Assembly: GCA_001314625.1 (NCBI GenBank)
Contig: LJSH01000005.1
Span: 120,285-184,284 of the forward strand
Source of the DNA: Oceanicaulis sp. HLUCCA04
GTDB lineage: Bacteria; Pseudomonadota; Alphaproteobacteria; Caulobacterales; Maricaulaceae
Reading direction: 5' to 3'
Length of the DNA: 64,000 nucleotides
The notes below the pieces were generated by a model. It was given only the letters and a program-made list of their open reading frames with translations, had not been told where the DNA came from and did not search any database. How positions within the stretch are numbered: the stretch's first letter is position 1; every line of letters starts with the position of its first letter. The position numbers and the translations under genes were made by a program. Below are positions 47,956 to 55,704 of this stretch, in pieces.

Positions 47956-48047
47956 TGAAACCCCGGAGGCCCTAAGGGCCATCCGGGACCTGTTGCAGGA
48001 CAATCCTGAGACAGGCACCGGGTCTCGCAAGCTCGCCCGGGGTTTCA
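47956..48047 (+). repeat. Repeat family B, copy 2
   Basis: TGAAACCCCGGAGGCCCTAA opens a hairpin closed by GGGCCATCCGGG; a middle arm pairs CCTGTTGCAGG-type sequence, and the right arm CCGGGTCTCG...CGCCCGGGG ends GTTTCA. The last three bases (48045-48047) are the TGA stop codon of the converging TPR gene. Confidence 0.7.
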
Positions 48048-50579
48048 GTTATCCAGGTGAGCATTTATCCACAACGCTTCGAGGTGCGCGGTGAAGAAGG
48101 CGTCCTTCTGCGCGAATTCCACGCCATCCACGCCCTCGTCGGCGGCCGTTCCGGCCCGCATCTCTATGCCTTGGATCAGGCCGTTTGATGCGGCCCGGTA
48201 AAGGTTCAGCCCCTCGCGCGCCTCACCCAGATGGTCGACCAGGACGCGGGCAAGAAAGGCACGGCTGCTGGCCAGTGCCGGACTGTCATTGGACAATCCG
48301 TTGCCGCGCAGTTCCAGGCCCTCACGATAGGATGCCGCCGCCCGGGGGTAATCGCCCAGCTGCTCCAGCAGATAGCCAAGCGTATTCACCATCGTGCCGA
48401 GGAAGGCATCCGAGCTGCCCTCGATAGTGCGAAAATCCGCAATGGCCTGGCGTATGCCCGGTTCGGCGTCCGCGTATTGGCCGGTGCGCATGACCAGCAG
48501 GGCATGGTTATAGTCCTGAAGCGCCCGGCGCTGTGTTCCGCGAGGCCAGACATCGGCGATAAGGGCGTTGGCCCGCTCGGACGCCGCAAGGGACTCTTCG
48601 GTTCGTCCCTGCAGTGACAGGATGCTGGCCAGCTCGCCCCACGCAATGCCGACATCATTACCCGAAGTGATGCCGAAGGATTCGTGGATCGCCAGCGCGC
48701 GCCGTGTCATGGCCTCGGCTTCTTCCAGGTTTTCCTGCATGCGCAGGGTCATCGCGATCTGCAGCAGCGGGAACACGCTCGCGCGCCCGGTCTCGCCATC
48801 CTGCGCGATCCGCAAGGCAAGACTTTCCCGGAAATGGCCGAGTGCGTCGGTCAGCCGCCCCTGTGTGCGCCGGACACGCCCCATGGCGTCATGCCAGTCG
48901 CGGCGCTGGTCGGCGCGCGCAGGCGAGGTGAGCCCGTCAGCGCGCGCGAGAATCGCCTCCGCCTGTGGCAAGAGCCCTTGTTCATAGGATATCTCGGCGC
49001 GCTGGATCGTCACGTCAACGCGCGCCTGTGCGGATGTCTCGCCCAGAGTCTCGTAGAGCGTTTCGGCTTCGCTGAGCGATGCGAGCGCTTCAGATGTCAT
49101 TCCGCTCAGACGTTCTATGATTGCCAGCGTGGTCAGGCCGCGCCCGTAGGCGGCGCTGTCGGTGCCATACAGCTCACTGCGCAGCTCGACATTGCGCCGG
49201 GCCATATCCAGCCCCGCATTGCGGTCTTCGTTGTAAGCGAGGTGGATGGCATAGGCGTCCAGAAGGCTCGTCAGTATCCTCTCCGCGCCTTGCGTACCGT
49301 CGAGCGTGCTCAATGCCTGCGCAAAGACCGGCCCGGCTTCGTTCGGGCGGTATTGCTCATGAATGGACAGGGCGAGATTTTCGTATGCACGGCCCAGCTG
49401 CACCGGATTTTCGTCCGTGCGTGCGGTGAGGGCTTCGACACGGGTGCGGGCATTCGCTTCGGCGTCGGCGAAACGTGCCATGCGAAACAGCGCGGTCCAC
49501 ACGCGTTCGGAGGCTGCGATCGTGCGCAGCCCGGTTTCGCCGTCCTGGCCACGTACCATTTCGTAGTGCGCCCGCAGCAAGGGCAGGGCCTCTTCATAAC
49601 CGTTCTCGCCCTGAACGCCGAGCGCGTGGTTGAGCAGATAGGTCGCCAGGTATTCGCCTGGTGTCTCGTCATCGGCGCTCGCTGCCCGGTAAGCGCGCGC
49701 GTGCATATCCGCTGAAACACGGGACTCTCCGGCCTGTGAAGCGCGGCTGGCCAGTTCGGAGAGGATTCGCGCGCTGCGCCGGTTCTCGCCGCTCAGCTCC
49801 ACCACCATGTCGGCGATGGCGCGCAAACCGTCCTGATTGGCGTCTGCGATGTAGGAATCGGCGAGCTGGCCTGCCAGCGTCACGATCGTCAGATCGCCGG
49901 GCTCACGGGTGGACAGCGCAATGCGCAGTGCGTCGCGGCGCGCGGCAATGGCCTGTCCGATATGGCCCTGTGCCTCGACATCCGATGCGAGCCCCTCCAG
50001 CACGATACCCACATATGCATGGTCAAACCCGTGAACTTCCGCATAGCCCGCCAGCGCATTGCGCCGCCGCTCACTGGCTTCGTAATACTGCCCGGTCGCA
50101 TTAAGCGCATTGGCCAGCGAATTGAATGTGCTCGCCCGTGATTCGAGCATTTCGGGCGTCTCGGGCATGGCTTCAAGCGCCCGCCGGAAATAGCCGATGG
50201 CCGTGTCCAGCTCGTCTGCCTCCACAGCTATGGTGCCGGCATAGTTGATATAGTTGGCGTAATCAGCTGGCGGTGTGCCTGCCGCCTCGTGAAAGGCGAA
50301 ACCGCGCTCCAGCCATTCCAGGGCGCGGGTGCGCTCTTCGGACTGATGGGCAAGGATGCCCAGCGAAAAAGCCGTTGCCGCGCGTTCGGCCGGGTCGCTG
50401 TCTGGAATCTGCGCGAACACCTCTTCAAACAGCGTGTAGGCGCGCTGCGTCTCACCGGCCTCATAGGCCGCCATGGCCGGTGCGCGCAGCTGCTCGTACG
50501 GATCGGTAACCGCTTCCTGGCCGGGCGCACTGCCTGTGCTTGCCGCCAGTATGAGCGCCCCGCAAAGCCAGCTGCGCAT
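48045..50579 (-). CDS. Large secreted TPR-repeat protein
   Basis: An 844-aa protein with a signal peptide (MRSWLCGALILAASTGSAPG) and an array of TPR helical pairs across most of its length, for example AMAAYEAGETQRAYTLFEEVFAQIP, AGYFRRAL-type pairs and ATSLGILAHQSEERTRALEWLERGF. Similar TPR arrays in this lineage often precede a CHAT protease domain; the last 60 residues (AQKDAFFTAHLEALWINAHLDN) stop where CHAT would begin. So it may be a CHAT-less relative. GGGAGA upstream fits the start. Function unknown. Confidence 0.72.
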   Translation of the reverse strand: MRSWLCGALILAASTGSAPGQEAVTDPYEQLRAPAMAAYEAGETQRAYTLFEEVFAQIPDSDPAERAATAFSLGILAHQSEERTRALEWLERGFAFHEAAGTPPADYANYINYAGTIAVEADELDTAIGYFRRALEAMPETPEMLESRASTFNSLANALNATGQYYEASERRRNALAGYAEVHGFDHAYVGIVLEGLASDVEAQGHIGQAIAARRDALRIALSTREPGDLTIVTLAGQLADSYIADANQDGLRAIADMVVELSGENRRSARILSELASRASQAGESRVSADMHARAYRAASADDETPGEYLATYLLNHALGVQGENGYEEALPLLRAHYEMVRGQDGETGLRTIAASERVWTALFRMARFADAEANARTRVEALTARTDENPVQLGRAYENLALSIHEQYRPNEAGPVFAQALSTLDGTQGAERILTSLLDAYAIHLAYNEDRNAGLDMARRNVELRSELYGTDSAAYGRGLTTLAIIERLSGMTSEALASLSEAETLYETLGETSAQARVDVTIQRAEISYEQGLLPQAEAILARADGLTSPARADQRRDWHDAMGRVRRTQGRLTDALGHFRESLALRIAQDGETGRASVFPLLQIAMTLRMQENLEEAEAMTRRALAIHESFGITSGNDVGIAWGELASILSLQGRTEESLAASERANALIADVWPRGTQRRALQDYNHALLVMRTGQYADAEPGIRQAIADFRTIEGSSDAFLGTMVNTLGYLLEQLGDYPRAAASYREGLELRGNGLSNDSPALASSRAFLARVLVDHLGEAREGLNLYRAASNGLIQGIEMRAGTAADEGVDGVEFAQKDAFFTAHLEALWINAHLDN

Positions 50580-50720
50580 GTGTGTCTCCCGCTGTCTTGT
50601 ACACTCTAGCGCCGCTGCCGGCACAGCCATCTGACAAATATCGACAGGCATTGCCCTTGCCGGTTGGCGTTCGCCCGCATAAGTGACGATGACTTCGAAA
50701 GGCTGGGAGGCCCCGACGGC

Positions 50721-52094
50721 ATGAGCGGCACATACACTCCGGGCGGCGAAGGTCCTCCCATCGAAAACAAGGCCCAGCTTATTGCCCATCTTGCCTCGGG
50801 CGAAAAGCCGAGAGAAAGCTGGCGCATAGGCACCGAGCACGAGAAGTTCGGCTTCAGCCTCGATGGCCACCGCCCGCTGGCTTATGACGGTGACGGCCCG
50901 ACGGTACGCAAAATGCTAGAAGGGCTGACACGTTTCGGTTGGAACGTGATCGAGGAAGACGGCAAGCCGGTCGCGCTGAAACGCGATGGTGCATCGGTAA
51001 CGCTGGAACCGGGCGGCCAGTTCGAGCTCTCCGGCGCACCGGTGGAAACCCTTCACCAGACCTGCGCAGAGGTGAATCAGCATTTGCGCGAGGTCCGCGA
51101 GGTCGCCGATGAGATCGGGGCCGGTTTCCTCGGGCTGGGTTTCTCGCCGAAATGGTCTCTGGAAGAGACCCCGATGATGCCCAAGGACCGCTACAACATC
51201 ATGAAAGCCTATATGCCGAAAGTCGGCGGGCTGGGCCATCAGATGATGTTCCGCTCCTGTACGGTGCAAACCAATCTCGATTTCTCGTCCGAGGCCGATA
51301 TGCGCGCGAAATTCCGCGCCTCCATGGCCCTGCAACCCATCGCAACGGCGCTGTTTGCCAACTCCCCCTTCGCTGATGGCCGCCCGAACGGATTTGTCTC
51401 CTACCGCGCCCATGTCTGGACCGATGTCGACCCGGACCGCACCGGCATCCTGCAATTCGTGTTCGATGAGGGCTTTTCCTACGAGCACTATGTCGACTGG
51501 GCGCTGGATGCGCCGATGTATTTCGTCAAGCGCGAGGGGCGTTTTCTGGACGCCTCCGGACAGTCATTCCGGGATTTCCTCAAAGGCAAGCTGCCGGCCC
51601 TTCCGGGCGAGCTGCCCGTCATGGGCGACTGGGAAGATCACCTCTCCACGCTTTTCCCTGAAGTGCGCCTGAAAACCTTCCTGGAGCAGCGCGGCGCCGA
51701 TGGCGGCCCGTGGAATAATCTGTGTGCGCTGCCTGCGCTGTGGGTGGGCCTGCTCTATGACGACAAGGCGCTCGCTGCCGCTCTGGACCTTGTAAAGGAC
51801 TGGACGGCGGAAGAACGCGTGGCGCTGCGCCTTGGCGCGGCCCATTGCGGGCTGAAAACACCCTTCCGCAACACCACCATGCAGGACCTCGCCAAAGAAG
51901 TGCTGGCCATCGCCCGCTCAGGCCTGAAAGCGCGCGCCCGGCTCAACCATCATGGCGAGCACGAGGCGGTCTTCCTTGATGATCTCGACGAGATCGCGTC
52001 GAGTGGCGTCACACCCGCCGAGCGCCTGCTCGAGCTCTATAACGGGCCTTGGGGCGGGTCGGTGGAGCCGATCTTCAAGCAGGCGGCGTATTGA
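50721..52094 (+). CDS. gshA: Glutamate-cysteine ligase, plant/alphaproteobacterial type
   Basis: A 457-aa enzyme making gamma-glutamylcysteine, the first step in glutathione synthesis. It is the plant-like class: [12 protein letters not shown] near the N-terminus, [48 protein letters not shown] and the C-terminal [21 protein letters not shown] at 50704-50709 supports 50721 rather than the open frame upstream. It matches the presence of grxD and other glutathione users. Confidence 0.94.
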   Translation: MSGTYTPGGEGPPIENKAQLIAHLASGEKPRESWRIGTEHEKFGFSLDGHRPLAYDGDGPTVRKMLEGLTRFGWNVIEEDGKPVALKRDGASVTLEPGGQFELSGAPVETLHQTCAEVNQHLREVREVADEIGAGFLGLGFSPKWSLEETPMMPKDRYNIMKAYMPKVGGLGHQMMFRSCTVQTNLDFSSEADMRAKFRASMALQPIATALFANSPFADGRPNGFVSYRAHVWTDVDPDRTGILQFVFDEGFSYEHYVDWALDAPMYFVKREGRFLDASGQSFRDFLKGKLPALPGELPVMGDWEDHLSTLFPEVRLKTFLEQRGADGGPWNNLCALPALWVGLLYDDKALAAALDLVKDWTAEERVALRLGAAHCGLKTPFRNTTMQDLAKEVLAIARSGLKARARLNHHGEHEAVFLDDLDEIASSGVTPAERLLELYNGPWGGSVEPIFKQAAY

Positions 52095-52120
52095 TTTTTT
52101 AGCCTTTGTTTTCCTCGATT

Positions 52121-52229
52121 TGTCATAGCCCGGTTTATCCGGGCCACCCATGCCTTGGAGATTGGAGCTTGCTAGCTCTTTTCAGGCATGGGTCCCCCGG
52201 ACCTCGCTGCGCTCGGCCGGAGGATGACA
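52121..52229 (+). repeat. Repeat family A, copy 3
   Basis: Begins TGTCATAGCCCGG and ends CGGAGGATGACA with the same GCCCGGTTTATCCGGGC arm and CCCATGCC/GGCATGGG pairing as copy 1; the central loop differs (GCTTGCTAGCTC). It is 26 bp after gshA. Confidence 0.7.
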
Positions 52230-52251
52230 ACCGTGACCATTCAAACAAGAA

Positions 52252-52280
52252 AACCCCGGACGTTTCCGTCCGGGGTTCTT
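52252..52280. terminator. Rho-independent terminator between gshA and the polyamine genes
   Basis: AACCCCGGACG, loop TTTC, CGTCCGGGGTT, then a short T-rich tail (TTCTTTT). Confidence 0.75.
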
Positions 52281-52289
52281 TTCAGCTAG

Positions 52290-52387
52290 TTGAACTCCCG
52301 GAAGCCCGAAGGGCTGTCCGGGACCTTGTTCAGGACAAGGCGGGACGAGGCCCCGGGGTCTCACTTATCGCTCGCCCGGGGTTTCAG
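52290..52387 (+). repeat. Repeat family B, copy 3
   Basis: TGAACTCCCGGAAGCCCGAAG opens an arm closed by GGGCTGTCCGGG; the middle arm CCTTGTTCAGGACAAGG is a perfect hairpin; the right end is CGCCCGGGGTTTCAG. The converging gene's stop lies three bases beyond. The left terminus (TGAACT) is the most degenerate of the four copies. Confidence 0.65.
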
Positions 52388-52389
52388 GC

Positions 52390-53436
52390 CTAATCCTCAA
52401 ACATATCCGCAAAGCGCCGCCGCGGACGGTTCTTCCACGCGCCGCGATGGAACACGTCCGAGACGATGACCGGGGCCACGGTGGTCGCTTCGGCAAACAC
52501 CATCTGCTCCAGCGTGACATCCACCTTGCCCCAGCTGCACGCTTCTTTCAGCGTCGAGGACGAGCAGGCGCCATCGCGTACGTCCGCAACCGTGATTTGA
52601 ACGGCGTATTCGTGCATCGGCACTTCATGGCCGAGGATTTCGGCGCACACCACCGTGTCCTGCGCGAAGTTTTTCGGCACGCCGCCGCCGACCATGAACA
52701 GGCCCGTCTTGCCGGCCTTGATCTTGATGTCTGTCAGTTCGCGGAAATCGGCTACTGCATCGATGGACAGATAGGGCTTGCCCTGTTTCATCCGCTCGAC
52801 CTGGTGCTTGACGAGGCCGAAGCCTGCCGAGCAGTCGGCAAAGGCCGGCACGAAGATCGGCACGCCGTGACGATAGCACTCCTCGATGAGGGAGCCTTCC
52901 TTTTTGGCGTTGCCATCGGCCAGCCATTTGCCCATCGCCTTGATGAAGGCGCGGCTGGAGATCGGCTTGGCGTCGAGGGAGTTGGCAATCTCACCGATCG
53001 TGTGGTCGGTGGTCTGCAGCTCTTCCTCGTCGATATAGGTGTCGTAGATCCGGTCGATATAGAGATCACGCAAAATGCGGTCGTCCGGAATCTCCTTGGC
53101 CTGGTAGTGCTTAAAGCCCAGAGCCTCGAAGAAATCCATGTCGACGATGGACGCGCCGGTGGCAACGATGGCATCGACCATGTTGTTGCGGATCATGTCG
53201 CGCCAGACATGCATGCAGCCGCCCGCGCTCGTCGAACCGGCGAGGGTGAGGATCACCGAGCAGTCCGGATCGGCGACAGCGGCCTGCAGGATGCGCGCAG
53301 CGCGCGCGGCATCGCGGCTGGAGAAGCTCATCTTCTCCCACGCATCGATGATCACGCGGCCATCAAAGCTGGCAATATCGATATGCTCGACCGGGCTGGC
53401 CAGCAGCTCGGCCTTGCGATTGGAATTATCGTTCAT
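52390..53436 (-). CDS. Deoxyhypusine synthase-like protein (probable homospermidine synthase type)
   Basis: A 348-aa member of the deoxyhypusine synthase superfamily. NAD-binding TLAGSTSAGGCMHVWRDMI and the strongly conserved VGGGVPKNFAQDTV are visible, and the SWGKV segment retains the lysine that forms the enzyme-substrate imine in deoxyhypusine synthase. Bacteria lack eIF5A, so bacterial members are expected to move the aminobutyl group onto a small amine, such as putrescine giving homospermidine. Its ATG follows the decarboxylase stop directly (TAAATG), so the two are coupled and probably make a polyamine together. Confidence 0.85.
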   Translation of the reverse strand: MNDNSNRKAELLASPVEHIDIASFDGRVIIDAWEKMSFSSRDAARAARILQAAVADPDCSVILTLAGSTSAGGCMHVWRDMIRNNMVDAIVATGASIVDMDFFEALGFKHYQAKEIPDDRILRDLYIDRIYDTYIDEEELQTTDHTIGEIANSLDAKPISSRAFIKAMGKWLADGNAKKEGSLIEECYRHGVPIFVPAFADCSAGFGLVKHQVERMKQGKPYLSIDAVADFRELTDIKIKAGKTGLFMVGGGVPKNFAQDTVVCAEILGHEVPMHEYAVQITVADVRDGACSSSTLKEACSWGKVDVTLEQMVFAEATTVAPVIVSDVFHRGAWKNRPRRRFADMFED

Positions 53437-54687
53437 TTAGCGTCTCTTGATCAGGCGTTGCCGGCGGCGTCGCAGCCGGGTGAAGGGGACGACCGAGCCT
53501 TCGCTCTGCGGCTCGCGTTCGGGCGAGGCCAGCACGGGCTGATCGTACAGCGAATGCCAAGGGTAGTCGGAAACCGTGACAGTCTCCACATCCCCGAAGC
53601 CATTAAAGCGGGTGGCCATCGCGGTGCCATAGGCGCCCAGCACGCCAAACTCGATGACATCGCCTTCCTTCAGGTCGGCGGGCAGCTCGTACGGGCCGGG
53701 CATGGAATCGATGGAATCGCAGGTCGGGCCATAGAGCTTGAACGGCGATGTCTGCGGGCTCAACTCGCCCTGCGCGCGGTGGATACGCATCGGATAGCTC
53801 CAGCGCGCATGCACGATGTCGAACAGGCAGCCATATGAGCCGTCATTCATGTAGACGGCGTCGCCCTTGACCAGTTCCACGCGGGTGAGCACCGACACGG
53901 CCTCGGCGACCAGCGCACGGCCGGGCTCGCACCACAGATCGGCGTTTTCCAGGACCATCATGTCCTCGAACGCGTTTTCAATGGCGCTGACATAGTCTTC
54001 CAGTGGCGGCGGGGTAAGGCCGGGATAGATAGACGGGAAACCGCCGCCCACATCGACGATATCCACCGTCACACCGGCCCGCGCGATAAGGCGCGAGGCC
54101 TCCATCATCGCAGCACGGTAGGCGCTGGGAGCCATGCACTGGCTGCCGACATGAAAGCTCACGCCCAGCTCCCAGGCGTGGGCGCGTGCCAGACGGATAA
54201 GGTCGGGTGCTTCGGCTTCGCTCGCGCCGAACTTGCCGGCCAGCGGCAGCGTGGCGCCGTCATTGGAGACCGCCAGGCGCACCACCAGCGTCAGGTCCCG
54301 GGCATAACCCGTTTCCTGCAGAATTTTCTGCAGCTCGGCCTCGCAGTCGAGCACGAAAATCTTCACGCCATGATCGTGATAGGCCGAGGCGATGGCCTTG
54401 CGGCTCTTCACCGGATGCATGAATGCCATCGTGGCCTCGGGGCACCGGCTGGCGATCAGTTCAACCTCCGGCAGGGAGGCGACGTCAAACCAGCGATGAC
54501 CCGCTGCGTACAGCGTATCAATCACCCACGGCGAAGGGTTGGCTTTAACAGCGTAAAGAACTTCACCCGGAAAATGTTCCTGGAACCAGCGGGACGCTAC
54601 GGCCAGACGGTCAGGCCGCGCGCACGCGACCGGGCCATCGACGGGCCGAAGGCGGACCAGGTCCAGGGGCGTTTGGTGCTCGGACAA
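53437..54687 (-). CDS. Ornithine/lysine decarboxylase-like (fold III) enzyme
   Basis: A 416-aa PLP enzyme of the alanine-racemase fold. The PLP lysine is in LYAVKANPSPWV, the phosphate-binding GGGFPSIYPG and CEPGRALVAEA follow, and the active-site cysteine is in YGPTCDSIDSM, all typical of ornithine decarboxylase. Lysine may also be accepted; sequence cannot decide. The C-terminus ends in an unusual basic tail (LRRRRQRLIKRR). It abuts the deoxyhypusine-synthase-like gene, supplying putrescine for it by inference. Confidence 0.92.
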   Translation of the reverse strand: MSEHQTPLDLVRLRPVDGPVACARPDRLAVASRWFQEHFPGEVLYAVKANPSPWVIDTLYAAGHRWFDVASLPEVELIASRCPEATMAFMHPVKSRKAIASAYHDHGVKIFVLDCEAELQKILQETGYARDLTLVVRLAVSNDGATLPLAGKFGASEAEAPDLIRLARAHAWELGVSFHVGSQCMAPSAYRAAMMEASRLIARAGVTVDIVDVGGGFPSIYPGLTPPPLEDYVSAIENAFEDMMVLENADLWCEPGRALVAEAVSVLTRVELVKGDAVYMNDGSYGCLFDIVHARWSYPMRIHRAQGELSPQTSPFKLYGPTCDSIDSMPGPYELPADLKEGDVIEFGVLGAYGTAMATRFNGFGDVETVTVSDYPWHSLYDQPVLASPEREPQSEGSVVPFTRLRRRRQRLIKRR

Positions 54688-54903
54688 ATCACGAGACCCC
54701 CTGTCAGCAGTTAACCCAATCCGGCATCGTTACCTCCGCCGGGATTGCGCATTTAGGACCTTGGTGCGGCGCTGTAAAGTGAAATTCTGCAGCACCGGCC
54801 CATCCTGCGCCATCCGGTGCCGGAAAGGGTGGCACACACAGTTTCGTATGGCATAACACGAACGCGCCAACGGACAAAAAGTGCCGGGTGGAGGGGTGAA
54901 AAC

Positions 54904-55704
54904 ATGGCAGCTGCGGATCTGGCCTTGTCGGTGGACAAGGTGACGAAGAGCTACGGGGCGACGATCGCTCTCTCCGGCGCCAGCCTTGACGTCGCGCCGG
55001 GCGAGATGGTCGCCCTGATCGGTGCTTCGGGATCGGGCAAGTCCACCTTGTTGCGGCTCGCCTCCGGCCTCGTCCTGGCCGATGCCGGTTCAGGCGCAAT
55101 CCGTCTTTTTGGCGAAAAGGTCCAGGAAAACGGCAAGCTCTCTGCAAAAGTGCGCCGCGCCCGCGCCAAAGTGGGCTTCATCTTTCAACAGTTCAATCTG
55201 GTTACGCGCGCCAGCCTTTATGCCAATGCGATGCTGGGCTCGCTGGGCCAGATTGCGCCCTGGCGCGGGATTACCGGGTCATTTCCCAACGATGTCAGGA
55301 AGCGCGCCATGGAAGCGCTGGAGCGCGTTGGCGTGGCTGATCATGCGGCCAATCGCGCCGCCAACCTGTCTGGTGGCCAGCAGCAGCGCGGTGCCATAGC
55401 GCGGGCGCTGGTGCAGCGCGCGCAGGCGATCTTTGCCGATGAGCCTATCGCTTCTCTCGACCCGGTCTCGGCGCGCCGCGTCATGCGCCTGCTGGCTGAG
55501 CTGAACGAGCAGGACGGGCTGACCGTCGTGGTGACGCTGCACCAGGTGGACTATGCCCTCAAATACTGCCGCCGGGCGGTGGCGCTCAAAGCCGGCAAGA
55601 TCATCTATGATGGCCCTATCTCGGGCCTGACGCGCGAACGCCTGATCGAAATTTACGGCGATGAATACCGCGATGTGATGGACGAGGAGCCTGTGCGCGC
55701 ATGA
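54904..55704 (+). CDS. PhnC-like ABC transporter ATPase
   Basis: A 266-aa ATP-binding subunit of a phosphonate/phosphate-type importer. Walker A is GASGSGKSTL, the signature LSGGQQQRGAIARAL, Walker B AIFADEPIASLD, and the H-loop TLHQVDYAL. This arrangement closely fits PhnC. GGAGGGG sits upstream of the ATG at 54904. The stop overlaps the next gene's ATG (ATGA), coupling it to the binding protein/permease fusion. Confidence 0.9.
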   Translation: MAAADLALSVDKVTKSYGATIALSGASLDVAPGEMVALIGASGSGKSTLLRLASGLVLADAGSGAIRLFGEKVQENGKLSAKVRRARAKVGFIFQQFNLVTRASLYANAMLGSLGQIAPWRGITGSFPNDVRKRAMEALERVGVADHAANRAANLSGGQQQRGAIARALVQRAQAIFADEPIASLDPVSARRVMRLLAELNEQDGLTVVVTLHQVDYALKYCRRAVALKAGKIIYDGPISGLTRERLIEIYGDEYRDVMDEEPVRA

